A stretch of DNA of 64,000 bases from Dichomitus squalens LYAD-421 SS1 (Eukaryota; Basidiomycota; Agaricomycetes; Polyporales; Polyporaceae). Location of the stretch: positions 605,573 to 669,572 of the forward strand of contig NW_006766886.1 in the NCBI RefSeq assembly GCF_000275845.1, given 5' to 3'. The position numbers were made by a program, and so were the translations under genes. The notes under the pieces are model-generated. The model was not told the DNA's origin, made no database searches, and worked only from the letters and a program-made list of their open reading frames with translations. Each line of letters starts with the position of its first letter. Within the stretch, counting starts at the first letter, position 1. Shown in pieces: positions 35,915-48,902 of this stretch.

Positions 35915-36298
35915 GTGGTGTATCAGCGCCATCAGCCCCTAGATTCTAGAGTATCCGGTGGATAGGGGACTGTGCTGGCACGGACCTGTATATACTTTAC
36001 AACAAACCTGGTCACTTCACGAGACCAGGAAAATTGTCGTGACACTAGTACTGCGTCTACTACCAAACATCGCCTAGTATCATCCGTCAATACCAACAAA
36101 CCCAACAAAGAGGCTTCACCGCGAATCAGGAATTACAAGGAGATATGGAACGTCTACAAAGGTATGTGATATATGCGTGACTCGCCATGAGCTGTAACTA
36201 ACAACCGTCTTGGAATGCGTGAGTGTCTAAGCTACGTGTATCGTGATATTCATTGCTAGTGAACAAGATGCTTCGGAGCAGAGAGTTAAGGAGGCAGC

Positions 36299-39200
36299 TT
36301 ACTCAGCCTCCTTCGCTTTTTCTGCAGCCTTGATGTCGCTGAAAGAGATAGACGAGCGGTCACACATGCTACGGAAGATCCCGCCAGGCATGTTGTACAG
36401 GTTTGCAGGAGTGTCGTACTCGGCGATCTGGCCTGCGTCGAGGACGCAGATCCGGTCGTAGCCAATGATGGTCCGCAATCGATCTGTGAGACAATGTCAG
36501 CCAAGCAGACGCAGGACACGAACAGTCTGCACGTACGAGCGATGCATAGGATAGTGCGGTCCGCGAACTCGCTCGCAATCGTATCCTGAATCTTCCTGTC
36601 CGTCTCATAGTCGACAGAAGCAGTGGCCTCGTCAAGAATAAGAATCTTGCTGTCCTTGACGAGGGCGCGCGCAAGGGACACTAGCGAGCGCTGTCCAATG
36701 GATAAGTTGCTACCCTCGTCCTCGATAGGGCTATCAAGAGAAAAACGGTTCACGGGGGTGTGCGACCCGTCTCCCTCTTTCGACTCGTCGGCGTTTCCGG
36801 AATGGTGGATGGAGTGATTCTTGACGTCCTCCACCAAGTATGCTCGTCTCAGAGCATCCCACAGCCGGGCATCATCATGGGCGCCGAAAGGGTCGAGGTT
36901 GCTCCGCAAAGTGCCAGAGAATAAGAGAGGATCCTGCGGGATGATCGCAAGACCGTTGCGCAGGTCGTTCAGCCCGATCTTCGAGATATCAACGCCGTCA
37001 ATGATGATGGAACCTTCGGAGAGCTCTACGAGGCGATACAACGCCGTCATGATACTGCTCTTGCCCGCACCGGTCCTGCAAGACGAAGTGAGCATCACTA
37101 CACATTCGTGAGTAGCAAGGCATATGCATACCTGCCAACGATGCCGATCTTCTCGCCAGGCTTCACCGACATCGTCAAGCCCTTGAGGACAGGAGGGAGC
37201 TCCGGGCGGTATTTAAGTACCACGTCAGTCAACGCGATCTGTCCATCCGCAGGCCACGACAGCGGCGGCTTGTGGTCGGGTATCTCATGCGGTGCCTCCT
37301 GCTCGAGTTGCGTCGCGTAGTGGACGATACGCTCGACGCTGTTGAAGTCGTTCTCGACCTCGGCGGTCTGGCGGACCAACCAGCCGAACGCCTGCTGGAC
37401 GGAGATGATATACGACAGGACGACACCGGTCTGCGAGGGAGAGACGTGGAAGCGGGTGCCGACGGTCAGAAGGGCGACAGCGAGCGTGAGGAGGATGCCC
37501 ATGAGGTCGAGCCGGATACCGAGCCAGCGCTGGTTCGTGACTGTAAGCCAGTATGCGCGGTTCTCGATATCGACACGCTTCCTGTTCTCCTCCAGGAACC
37601 GGTCAGTCTCGCCATATGCACGAATGGTTGCCAGACCAGAAAGGGACTCCGAGAAGTGGCTGTATAGAGATGACCGCAGAAGGGCATCAAGACGCTGGGG
37701 GGGACGTTAGTAAAGACCAGAAATACAGCTTTCATCAAGAGCATACCTTAAGCTCACGAGCACTTGCACGGTAGAAAATGGCAGCCCAGACGTATGCGAT
37801 ACCGACCACGCCGACCGCGATGAGGAACCAGGGGAGGACGATGGCGATCAGGATGACGGCACCCAGTATGTTGCCCAACGTCGCCACGAGCATGCGCATC
37901 GCGTCTCCAAGCATGTTGTCGATGGTGTCGATATCCTTAGAGAACCTGTTCATGACTCGACCCAGCGGCGTGGTCTCAAAGAACGACATGGGCGCGTACA
38001 TGACCCGGGTGATCGCGGCGCGGTGGAGCGATTGCGACGCGAAGTAGGTCAGCGACGCAAACGTTGCACCCATCATGAAGAACGTCAGAGCTTGTGAGAC
38101 ACCGAGAGCAGCGTAGATGCCCATGTAGAACCCTGAGCCGAAAGGCCATTTCCTGTGAACCAACGTCAACCACCAAATCGCGGGTAGAGAGCACACAAAC
38201 ACGTACATTTCCTGCCAGTAGACGAGCCAGTACGAGGACATGACCTGCGCGCCCTGGAGCAGCGCGACGGAGAGTATCAGGAGGGGTAGGATGATGTAGC
38301 CCTTGCCGGCGCGAATATACTCCATATACACCTGGTTGCTGACCGCGCCGGTATTGCGCTCCTCCTCCTGCATCATCGCCGCGCCCTGCTGCCTCTTCTT
38401 TATCTTCTCCACAGCCTTCTCGTCCTCCTCACCCTCGACGTCCCCGTCCCCGTCCCCGTCCCCGCCCTCCGCGACCGCTTCCTCCTCCTTCTCCAGCTCG
38501 CTCTCCTTGCTCCCAAACTCGTTCACGAACCGCGCAAAGTCCCCGTTCGCGGCGATGAGGTCCGCGTACGTGCCGTGCTCCGCGACCTTGCCGTCGACCA
38601 TCGTGTAGATGTAGTCGACCTGCGGGAGGAAGTGCAGCGCGTGCGTTACGAGGATGCGCGTCTTGTCCTGCGCGGCCCCCTGGAAGACGTTCTGGAAGAC
38701 GTGCTTCCCGACGTGCGCGTCGAGCGCGGACAGCGGGTCGTCGAAGATCTGGATGTCGGCCCCCACGTAGATCGCGCGGCAGATGTTGATCCGCTGCTTC
38801 TGGCCGCCGGAAAGCGAGATGCCCTGGGAAGTCACGTCGCGTCAGCGCCCACAACATCCATACCGTACATACGCGGCAACAAAGACGCACCCGTTCGCCC
38901 ACTTCGGTCATGTCACCGTTCGGGAGCAGATTGAGGTCGGCCTCCAGGCACGCGTCGTGGATCGCTTGCCAGTATCGCTGTTCGTCGAAGGGCCGTCCGA
39001 ACGTGATGTTGTCCCTTACTGTAGCGTTCTGGATCCATGCGCTTTGCGGGCAGTACGCGACCGTGCCGTTGAACCGGACGGTGCCAGCAGTATGGCGCAT
39101 TTCGCCAATCATGCCCTGCAGCAGAGACGACTTGCCGGATCCGACAGGTCCTGTGTGCATGGTGAGCTTGTGCCCGCAGACAAATTGTCTCAGATCCAAT

Positions 39201-41123
39201 GCGATTACTTACCGACGATGGCCGTCAGCTGGCCCTTTGGAATAGCGAGATTGACGCTCTTGAGCCTGAACGTCTCCTCGGACTTCGGGTCCGCCGTCGG
39301 AGGCGGCGGGGCGGCCTTCTTGTCCTGCTTCTTGCCCTTCTTATCCTTGCCGGGCGCATCGGGCGGAGGACCGTCCCACACGAACTCGCCGTCGACGACC
39401 TGCACCGCGTGGTCGAGTTTCTCGTCCTGCACGGTCGACTCCTCGAGCAGTTCGGCCTCGAACACGTCGTACAGGCGCTGCGTGGCGTTGTATGCGTCTG
39501 CGGACGCGCTGAGCGCGAGAGCTGGACGACGACTATTATCAGCGAGGCGGGCTCGAGCCAACGGTGACACGCGGAAACTCACGCAAGAACATGAGCGGCA
39601 TGCGGAGCAGCTGGAAGAGCGTGAGAGACGAGAAGATGTTCGCAGGGTTGAGCGAATGGCCGGTGGCGGAGTAGATGACAAAAGCGATCACGCTGGCCAG
39701 TGCAGGCAGCGAGACGGCCATGCCGTTGTTCGCGGACCGGATGACCAGCAGCGAGCGGATGTATCTGTAAGAGTTAAAAGAGCATGAGAACCGTGACCTC
39801 ACCCGGGCATCGAGGCGGAGACCACTTACGCCATCTCCCTCCCACGCAGCTCTGCGATCTTCTTGAGGTAGGGGACTTCCCAGGCAAAGTACTTGATGAC
39901 CTTCATGGACCCCAGCAGCTCCTGCAGCAGCTTGGCGCGCTTGTCCGTCCACGCCATAGACTTGTGCCGGAGCTTGATGAAGTGCTTCATGACGACGGTC
40001 TGGACGGGCGTCATCAACATGAAGAATGCGAAGCCGGCGAGCGCGGAGGGACCCAAGTTGACGATCAGTATGATGAGACAGACGATCATCTGTACGGGGG
40101 CGGTGAACGCGAGCTGGAGGAAGGAACAGCAGAAATCTATGCGCGAGACGTCGGTGGAGATGTGGTTGACGAGTTTGCCGTTGGTGAGCGTGGTGCGAGC
40201 ACGGGCCGAAAGCTTCAGAGAGCGGTCGTAGATAGCAGTGATGAGACCGCCGCGAAGAAGAACGCCAGTGGAGGCGGCGCGGTAGAAGAAATGGTGCGTG
40301 CAGAGCGAGGACAGAAGCTGAATAGCGAACAAGCCAATAGCGAGACCGATACCCTTGCCGATGGGAGGGGCCTCGTCTCCGTGACCCAATTTGAAGGCCG
40401 TGTAAGATTCGGTCGCGAAGTTGATGATTGCCTATCGTCCTGTCAGCTCTTTCCCGGAGTGATCGTGCTGGGTCAGCGTACCTTGACCAGCAGGGGGCTA
40501 GTCACTTGAGAAACATCCGCGATGAGCTTCAGCAGACCGCCGGTCCAAAACCACCACTTGATGCTGTCGTTCATGGCCCACACCAGACTTGCCTTCCTCC
40601 TCCCATCCTTTTCCCTCCACTGCTTCTCTCGCTCCTCACGAACACCGCGCAACGACCACCACACGCCCTTCAGACCAGGACTGACTTTACCATTCGCGAG
40701 ACGCTGGTTGTACTCTGCCGCCTCCTTCTGCCGTCTCTCGAAAGACTTCGTGATCTTTTCGGCAATGGCAGCAGACGCGCGGTGGTCCTGGAGCTTGTAG
40801 AGGTCGGGCGCTTCAAGGGGTCGGGCATAGCCCAAGGACATGAGGGGGGTGATCCATCCGAAGGTAAGGATATCATAATACGAGGCGTTGGCCTCAGGGA
40901 TGAGGTCTGCGTCGTCGAGCGAGGCCTTGGGAGGAGGGACATCCGAAGGCACGAACAGGGACCTCACGCTCCTGCGGGCAATGAAAATCGGGTTGTCAAC
41001 GTCAAATACTAGCTCGAAACAGGAACTAGCACGATACCATCGAGATCTCTTGGCTGGCTTGAGGGTCGAGCCTTGGTCGGAGTCGCTGGACTCGGTTTTC
41101 TCAATCGCGTCGTCTTGCGCCAT
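36299..41123 (-). CDS. ABC transporter, ABCC/MRP subfamily (Yor1-like)
   Basis: A full-length ABCC protein of about 1,400 residues in about ten exons, starting '[14 protein letters not shown]' and ending '[10 protein letters not shown]'. Order: N-terminal cytosolic part with '[19 protein letters not shown]', membrane domain 1, nucleotide-binding domain 1 (Walker [10 protein letters not shown], split by an intron; signature LSGGQKQR; Walker [13 protein letters not shown]), an acidic linker, membrane domain 2 ('[20 protein letters not shown]'), and nucleotide-binding domain 2 ([29 protein letters not shown]). NBD1 has Asp where the catalytic Glu usually sits, the normal ABCC asymmetry. No extra N-terminal membrane domain is present, so it is a short MRP such as yeast Yor1, an oligomycin and organic-anion exporter at the plasma membrane. 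The substrate here is unknown. A GTG-initiated extension to 41144 is unlikely. Confidence 0.93.
38439..38466 (-). repeat. GTCCCC microsatellite coding a Gly-Asp run
   Basis: Four to five hexamer units lie in frame and encode alternating Gly and Asp in the linker between NBD1 and membrane domain 2 of the ABC transporter. Length variation would not shift the frame. Confidence 0.8.
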
Positions 41124-42127
41124 CACGAGGGACAGTAGCGACACGGAGGAGGGCCACAGTGCGCAGACCCCCGGCAGACTCTTATGGACAGAATGGCGAG
41201 TCGCTGGGAATGTCTGCGTATCTGACCGGCCGCCATATGATGTTTACGAACCCCTTCGGGACCTGGCGCCTTTCTTGGAGTGGGACGAGTGGCCCACTCT
41301 TTGGGTTCCGGTTCCACACACCAGCCTGGGACCTATCAATGACTCATCCCCGATCGCCCAGCCAGATATCCTCAGCACTGTTGCCAGTCACAGTCGAGCT
41401 CTCTGTCTTGTTTCGATTCCTGAACGACAAACATGTTCTCGAGACATTGGTACAAGTCGTTTGTTATCGACTTCGCCATAGAATACACCCCGAATCAACG
41501 CCGAACTTACGCCGGTACGAACTGCAACAAGATCCTGGACTGGCTGCACAGAAACGACTTTTGCGAGCGGAGACTTAAGCTACGGCCAGTCACTACCGGA
41601 GGAGCAGACCGCAGTAACCCACCCGCATCGGCATGATCATGCGCATGCCTTACGCGATGAGTATGAGCTGGGCACTCGGCATGCATGCGCTGTCGGTCTC
41701 ATTCGATAGAACAAACGCAGCATTACATACTGTGTATGCGTGATCACTCCGCATTCACGATGGTGCGTAGAGGTCCACCCTGTAGATAGCCAACTCCTCT
41801 GGTCTCATTTGAGGTCCAAGGCCGCGAAAAGCAGCCACGTTCGTTGTCGTTATCAACCCCGGGGTTCGCATCTGTTCGCACCCGACGGAGTCACGGAGCA
41901 CAAGTATAGCTGCTGAATCTGCTAGCGCTGGACCTTGATCGAGCAGGGCCGCAAGCGGCAAATCGAGGGCCCGCGATAGGCCGGACGCATCTCCCGCCTG
42001 TGCCGGAGCGCCAGACTGACATCATACCAACCGACCATCAACTAGAGCGGGCGTAGGACTCCTTCAAGCGAGCCAAGGCTACCTGTGGATACGAATACCA
42101 GCCAAGGTTGCTCAGCGGTCATCAAAG
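41124..42127. promoter_or_regulatory. 1-kb intergenic: ABC transporter promoter and helicase 3' flank
   Basis: The genes on both sides read on the minus strand, so this contains the ABC transporter's 5' flank. Frames such as 41159-41578 (+) are unsupported, with no family and no splice extension. I cannot name a binding site by eye. Confidence 0.4.
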
Positions 42128-44728
42128 TCAAGGAGAGAACACTTCGACGCTCACCTCATATGCGGGCTTCAACGGCTCGACGTCCGCATCCGCGACACGC
42201 ACGCGCTTCACCTTGTCCAGGTGATCCGCCTCCTTAAGCATCGTCTTGAAATACCTCGCCTGTGAACGAACGGTCAGCCCGGGTATGTGCAGACACACAG
42301 TTGCACCCTTCCGCCGGGGCACCGTTCTCACCTCCTGCTCCTCGACCAATGTCCACGCGTCCCCAGCCCGGCCAGCCCGCGCGGTTCGGCCGACGCGGTG
42401 GACGTATTTCCTGAAATCGACGGGGACGTCGTAGCTTACGACGTGGGAGACGTGGCTGATGTCGATGCCGCGCGAGATAAGGTCTGAGCAGACGAGTCTT
42501 CGAAGGGGAAAGAGGAATTGCATCCGTCACCTGGCTGCGGCACGGATATAGTCGGATGGGAACACGTACAATTGAACGTCCTGGCTCTTGAACTGCTCCA
42601 AGATGGATTTGCGTTCCCCAGGCGCGAGATCGCTGGAGTACGCCCGTGCGACGATCCTCCTCCCTTGCGAGTCGCTGTGCGCGCTCTCGAAGAATTCGAA
42701 TAACCGGACGAGACGGGCCGTCGACTCCGCGGATTTGGTGAAGACCAGCGCGTTGGTGACCCCGCGCGCGTGGACAAGGTGGAACAGCATGAGCGGCTTG
42801 ACCGAGGACTCGCACACGACCATGTGTTCCTATCGCGACGTCAATATCGCCTCAAAACAGCGCAAATAGACTCTCACCGTGAGCGTAGCTGGCATGGTGA
42901 ACTTCTCCATCACGAAGTCGAGGACGCCTTCCTCCTTGCTCGCTGCCGACGTCTTCGGGCTCTGCACGACAACGTACTTCGGCTGGCGGAGCCCCAGAGC
43001 GGCGATCTTCGCAGGGTCCCGCGTGAGCGTCGCGGAAAACAGCAGCTTCTGACAGGATGGCTCCTTTTTCTCGTCATAGTCTGTACGAACGTAGTGAACG
43101 CCTCGCAGCAGGTGGAGGAAGGTGGGCGATAGAGAATCAGGATGCGGTCGTCCTCTGGCTGCGAGATTAATCGAAGCAGTCGTAAGCTCGCTTGACAGGC
43201 TGGCCCCGCTGTCATCGGAAGCCCGTGGTGGTCGTGTTGCCGCTAACACTTGTGCTAGCCAGTCTTGGAACGATTGTGCGAGCAGTCGATCGGCCTCATC
43301 GATGACCTACGCGAGCGATCAGTGTCTGCAACTATATCAGCGTGTTGGAGGACCCCAGACGACTCACAAGGAAGCGTAGGTGCTGTAGGGAGAAGTTGGG
43401 CGTGCCGTTGAGGTGGTCGATCAAACGTCCCGGTGTACATATGAGTATGTCCACCTTGCTCGAGCCACCTTGCAGCCTGGCGGGTCAAATTGTGAGCTAG
43501 GTACGACGACTGCTGAGACCGGAGACGGACTCTTCATTTCGCTCCGCTACTAACTGTGCTTGCTCGTGTGCGAACGAATGCTGTCCAGTTGCTGTACCTA
43601 TCTGTCGCCAGATGAAGTGCTTTGCATGGCGACTGTGTAATCAGTGCAAGACTTACTTTCAAACCGCGACCCTTTGCGATCGCTTCAAACGTTTCTCGCA
43701 CTTGCAATACCAAATCGCGCGTCGGCAGGACCACTAGTGCACGTAATCGAGTAACAACACGGGATGATAGGATCTGGCACGCATCCCTTCTAAGCCCCTG
43801 GTGGACGGTACGGCCTCGAAAACCACGTACCTCGACGATGGGCAAGACATAAGCTAAAGTTTTCCCACTTCCGGTAGGCGCAGACACGCACAGGTCTTCC
43901 GGTGGATCGTAGGGTCGGTACAGCGCTCTCGATCTTGGCGAAGAGAGGAGTAAGGGCACAACAGCAGTTTGTACTATTGTGAAGGCTTCAGCACGTGGAA
44001 TACATCGGTAGCATACGGACGACCAGGACAGACCAGCAAAGAGTTCAGTGATACCGAGATCCTGCAACCTCCTCCGCATCCTCCCGCTCAGCCCCGTCCG
44101 CTCGTCCTGTGCGTCTTTGGCAGCATCGAGCGGCACGGTGGTCGCGGGGTCGACGACCTCTGCCTCGATCAAGGCCTTGTCGAGCCCTTGCAGCGCGAGC
44201 ACCGACTTCGACGGGGCCTCCGGTCGCCGAGGCTGGGGGAACGCCGGGAGGGCCACTGGAGGAGTAGCGGACCTTGGACGGGGCGCGCTCGAGGGCTGCG
44301 CAGGGGGCTCGGCGACCTCGTCGTCTTCTGGACTCGAGGCGTGTCGTGCGTCGGGCTCCTCGGTGTCGATCTTACGTCTTTTCTTCGGTCGTTCTCCGTC
44401 CCCGCGCTTCGCAGGAAGAGCAATCTTCGGAGGAGCATCCACCTGCTCCGCTGCTGACGCACCTTCGCTCTCGCTCCCGCTGGGCTCTGCCTCGTCGGAC
44501 CCGGACTCGTCCTCCTCGTCGCGTCTCGAAGATTCAGTCCGATGCGCGGTGCCAGGGAGGGCCTTGCGCTTCTTACGTCTCTCTTTCTTGGCCTTGAGGT
44601 ATCGCTTCTTCGCCTTCGTCTTCGTCTGCGCTCCGAGTGAGTAATCCAACGTAAGCAAGCGATATTCATAGCCATTCCACCTTAGGTCCTTGAGGAGTCA
44701 AAGAGGGCGCGACCGCTGTCTGAGCCAT
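42128..44728 (-). CDS. DBP6: DEAD-box ATP-dependent RNA helicase, Dbp6/DDX51-like
   Basis: Exon 1 encodes '[16 protein letters not shown]'. It joins through a 60-nt GT-AG intron to a Lys/Arg-rich stretch ('[19 protein letters not shown]') and an acidic Ser/Glu-rich region of about 130 residues. The helicase core follows: 'APTGSGKT' (I), '[10 protein letters not shown]' (Ia), '[13 protein letters not shown]', 'IDEADRLL' (II), '[10 protein letters not shown]' (III), '[10 protein letters not shown]' (V) and '[13 protein letters not shown]' (VI). It ends 'SVEVFSP' at the TGA at 42128. The motif I-II spacing, the '[12 protein letters not shown]' segment and the basic/acidic N-terminus fit Dbp6, a nucleolar helicase needed early in 60S ribosome assembly. 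DDX51 is the animal counterpart. Another nucleolar DEAD-box protein is possible but less likely. About six introns interrupt the core. Confidence 0.88.
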
Positions 44729-47305
44729 GTCCAGGTTCCCGCGCAATGGTGGAAGTCCCAGATCAGGCGAGTTCCGGCATCAAGAGCAGATGAATTGCAG
44801 TCTGAGGGCTTGAGCGAGATATTTATCACCAGCGAGGATGTAGCCAGGAATTGACGTTGTACGCGCGCTGAGCTGAACTAAATATTTAGACGCCCCGCCC
44901 CAGGCGGACCGAGTGGCGGGCCGTGTTTGCAATTGAGGTCGCGCTCGGTTGAACTTGAACATTTTCGCCTTCGCTCGCCGCTTTGTTCCTCCATCGTGAT
45001 CAAGTCTCAAGGATTCGTCTGACACATAGGGTTCCTGAAAGCTGCGTGTCTGGCCAACGGTCTATCAGCTAGGACAAGTCTATCTCTATTTGTACAGCGG
45101 TTGATTTGACTGCTATCACTCATACAGACTCGAGAGCCTGATCTGGTTTTGACTCATTCTAAGCCAAGTGATGTCCAGCCCATCTGATAACCGGCCATTG
45201 TATATGCTGATAACCGTATTATATGTCAGACTGATGTTGGTTCTGTTGCAACGTGTCTGTGGCCTTCCGGAACCCCACGTGGATCATCCGCTATAGTCTG
45301 GCCGCTTCCCCTTGCTTCACGCCTTTCTAAGCTGCACAAACGGCATATGTAGTGGCAGCGGGGTCCATAGAGATTTCCACGTTAGCGCCTCAGTCAATCT
45401 CCCCCATCGCAGGTCTGTATTCCAGAAGACCGACGAACCTGACACATGTTACTTCTACGCAGTAAGGCGACCGTTCCGACATCCGTTGCAGTGACCGACA
45501 AAGGCCTCTGTCGGCATCCACTTCCGCGGTCATGATCTTCTCTGAACACGTCATATTTGTGCTGTGACGTTGCCGCATCCGACCATCGATCATGGTAAGG
45601 AACATTTCCGGACCTCCCTACTCGGCATCTCCACCGAGATGTCGCGTGTACTCTCCCTTCCGCGCTCATTCTATTGGATTTAATGAGTGAAACCTACCTG
45701 AAGGCGCCGGATCCCGAGCGGCGATTTGCCGGGTACGTTCCTGTATCTTCTAGAGTGGACTCGCCAGCATTCGATGTTAGTATTCGCAGCTCGCCGGCTT
45801 GTGTCAGGCGATGCACTCAATCAACTTAGACTCATGTCCACTCGAGTCACAAGACCTGGGTATTCGACAGTCTTGGCGGGACTTAGAGGCTCTGTGCCGG
45901 TCTCCGCGACGTCTTATCATTCTGTCATCTTCCGCAGCGTTGGTGGCATATACCTTCGCCATCTGGAAACTGTATCTTGCCCGACTCCACGACGCTTCTC
46001 CGGAACAACAGACGAGGGAAGGAAGCTCAGCAGCCACCATAACTCAAGTGCTTAGTCCTCTCGTGATGAGACGTTCAATGCTGGCGTGAGGTGTTTCCAC
46101 TTGGGTCGGTCTTTCGTTGTTCGGGGGCGTCTTCGACTCCCTATAAGAGTGCTGCATCTAAGCTGCTATCGTATCTATACCTCATCTCCCCCTCCCCGCC
46201 GACACCCGAGACCAACAAGTCAGTATTGACTGATCGCTGAACTCCTCTGCGTACCTCTCTTCCACCCACTCCTATATCTCCGTCCAGAATGTGTTGGGAA
46301 GAATGGTCAGGGCTTTCACCGTTTTATCCACGCTTCCCCGGTCTCATGCCTCGGTAGCTGTGGCAATCAACATCGAGGGTGCCCGGTAAATCCGCCTCTG
46401 TACGCTTGCCGACGGATCGCAGCTGACGGCGTGAACGCTCCACTTGTCCTGCAGCACTTCGTAATCCTGTACTATTCTGGCGAGAAGTGGGACTGCGGCT
46501 CCCCGAATTGTGGGCTTAGTTCCCAACATGCTCACCCGAACGCACGCAATTGCCCCTGCCCGAAGGTGCGTGATGCGCATGTAGCGAGAAGCACATGTCT
46601 GCATTGGTTGAGGCTGACCGCACGGTTTCATATGGCAGGCTTACCGTGAAAGGCGGCGTGTCCTGAATCTGATCCAGGAACCTTGTGATGCCTGCAAGGA
46701 AGCTGCTCTCGCGGCGCGTGTCAGACGTCGATGATCATGATATATATTGCCGTCCTCCTTGCTCTATACGCCATGTTCTGTGTGCCTCCTCGCTTGATAT
46801 GTGCTCTTCACTCTGTACAACCACAGTAACTACAATATTTGCTTTATACGCAAAGGTTCATATTTCTCGATGCGAAATAGACTGCTTCGTTGAGCACTTC
46901 CTCTGCCCCAGAATGCAGACGCTGCGATAATGACGATGTTGACCCAAAACAGTAAGTCAGTGCGTTCACGCCAGAGCAGTGTCTTCCGTCGCATTGAACT
47001 TGTTGGTGAGCACGATCAAACTCCTACGGTCACTTGACGGGAGCCAGGGGAAGAAGCAGCCCTCAGAAGCTCGCCCTTCGGAAGGAGCGATGCGTTGAGC
47101 AACTTCCTGCCTTCTCAACATAGACTAGAGGTGCCATGCAGCGCCGAACACGACGCAAACACGATGCAAATGGGGTAGACTGCGGCAGGCACATGTCAGC
47201 CGCCGGCAGATATCAATGCAGATAACTGAGATTACATGTGTGCTTCGTGTGGGTAGGAGATAAACCTAGCACGACCGACAGAGAATATGGATCCATTGAG
47301 GGTGC
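44729..47305. other. sparse 2.6-kb intergenic stretch
   Basis: The left end is the helicase promoter side. Apart from one doubtful small ORF (45683-46089, +) I see only short frames in all directions. No repeats of note were found by eye. Confidence 0.4.
45683..46089 (+). CDS. doubtful small membrane protein
   Basis: ATG at 45683 opens 'MSETYLKAPDPERRFAG' and runs to 'SPAFD'. A 35-nt GTTAGT...TCAG segment would join it to 'AMHSINLDSCP', which continues to a TGA at 46087. The result would be about 120 residues with one hydrophobic segment ('LIILSSSAALVAYTFAIW'). The intron is shorter than any other here and I do not recognise the product, so this may be chance. Confidence 0.25.
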
Positions 47306-48902
47306 TCAGAACCGTCTTCCCCCACGCTTCAGCGGCTGCTTTGGACCGCGCGCTGCCACACTTCCTTTGAGCCGTGCCAGACGCTTTCTACGCTCCTCCT
47401 CGCTATCTTCTTCATCGCTCGAAGACACGGCCGCTTTCACCCGCTTGGTTTTCGGTGCGGGGAGAGGCGACGACGATTGTGGCTGAGGCGAATGATTCAC
47501 GCTGGCCCCAGTCTTCGAAGGAGGTGACTGTTCGGGGGTGGCACGTTTCGAAGGTACCGAAAGCACGGGGCTGCTGTTCCGTACGCTGGAATTGCGACGA
47601 TCGTGTACGGCTGCTTCGTCCTTCCCGCTGACGGCGCCGTAGTCTTCTTCTTCTGGCTCTTCTTCAGTGACGGAGTCATCATCCGGCGGCGGTGGCGTTG
47701 GGACCACCTGACGTGCTCCTCCGGCTTGACTATGCGGCTTAGCCTGGTTACTTGGACCCTGCTTGTGGCCACAATCAGCTTCTAGGCTAGATGAGCTTCA
47801 CAATGACATACTGCTCGGTTGGTCGGAAGTGGAGGCGACGAGGAAGGCGCCCGGCGCACAAGAGGCTTGGAAGCGGAAGGACCTTGTGATGTTGCTGGCG
47901 GAACGGGTGGTGTGAGATCCGGGGTTTCGGAGTTTGCAGCGATCCGGGCTGCGAATGCTCTCAGTATGACATATCGCAGGGTTCAGAGAGACGTTGCGCA
48001 CGGAGATCCGGTACGAAGTTGAACACGGCTGACATACGCTGCAGCGTTGTCGCGAGAAGGGGCCGGGATAGCGCATTCCGAACATGCGTGTCGAGCGTGC
48101 GGCGGGCAGACCTGCCGACCTTGTCAACGGTCTGTGGCGCCCGGGAACATCAATACAGCGGGAACCTTCGGATGAGGGGAAGGCTCTCTGTACCTTCTCA
48201 AGGTCAGTCTCGGAGATAATCGTCAAAGGATCAGCGGAGGAGAAGGCGAGGTGTGCCATGCTGATCAGCGGGAGGATGAGGTGCTTGGATAAGATGTCTG
48301 CCGACAGCTTTGGCCCGACGGCAAACGCCTCCCATCGCCACCGAAACGAGTCATTCCCTAGAGTGAAGGCAAGATCCTACGAAGCGGCGCTTCAGCAACC
48401 GTTGAAGACAGTCGGTGCGGGTGCATACAGAGTAGTTCGACTTCGTTGTCTCGAAGGATAGCTCGGCAAGTCCTCCGAGCGAATGGGCAGCCGAAAGGAA
48501 TTCCAGGCACTTGGTCCTCCACGCCTGTTCTTCGCCTTCACCCGGGAAGCTAAGAGAGTATTGCGGGTTGTATTCCCGCCATCTCCGAGCGAATTGATTG
48601 CTTGACAGAACTGGGATATTTTCAAAGCTCAGTGGGTCCTCTCGACAAAGCAGTATTAGTGTGGGACACTACCCTCTCCCCACACGTTCTTCGTGTCCGT
48701 CACAAACATGCAGCAGCTGCAATCCGCCGTAGAGGAGTAGAATTTCTACTGGGATGCAGCGCATCATGAGTATCAAGCATTGTCCGGAAGATGTACGACA
48801 GACCAATAGGTATGGTGTTGACGACTCGCTATCGGTCTTCACGAGCCATTCTTTCGTGAGAAGAAGTTTAGCATGATCCTTGAATACATCATCATTGGGC
48901 AT
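47306..48902 (-). CDS. XLF/Nej1-like non-homologous end-joining factor
   Basis: At least five exons. The likely start 'MPNDDVFKDHAKLLLTKEWL' at 48902 leads to 'VLSSNQFARRWREYNPQYS', 'LAELSFETTKSNYS', 'DLAFTLGNDSFRWRWEAFAV', 'KLSADILSKHLILPLISMAH', then a helical segment. The protein finishes with an acidic and basic tail, 'SSSDEEDSEEERRKRLARLK', and the end 'PLKRGGRRF'. The order of a small beta-rich head with 'F.W.....' followed by 'hLI.PLI.m', a coiled stalk and a Lys/Arg tail with an aromatic last residue fits XLF (Nej1 in yeast). XLF bridges Xrcc4-Lig4 and Ku at DNA breaks. The match rests on these short features, so it is probable, not certain. It is head to head with the FHA/G-patch gene, 455 bp apart. 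Confidence 0.62.

Noticed and set aside
38783..39787. 334-codon + strand frame under the ABC transporter
   Set aside because: Antisense shadow of conserved NBD1 exons; the composition is of reversed coding sequence.
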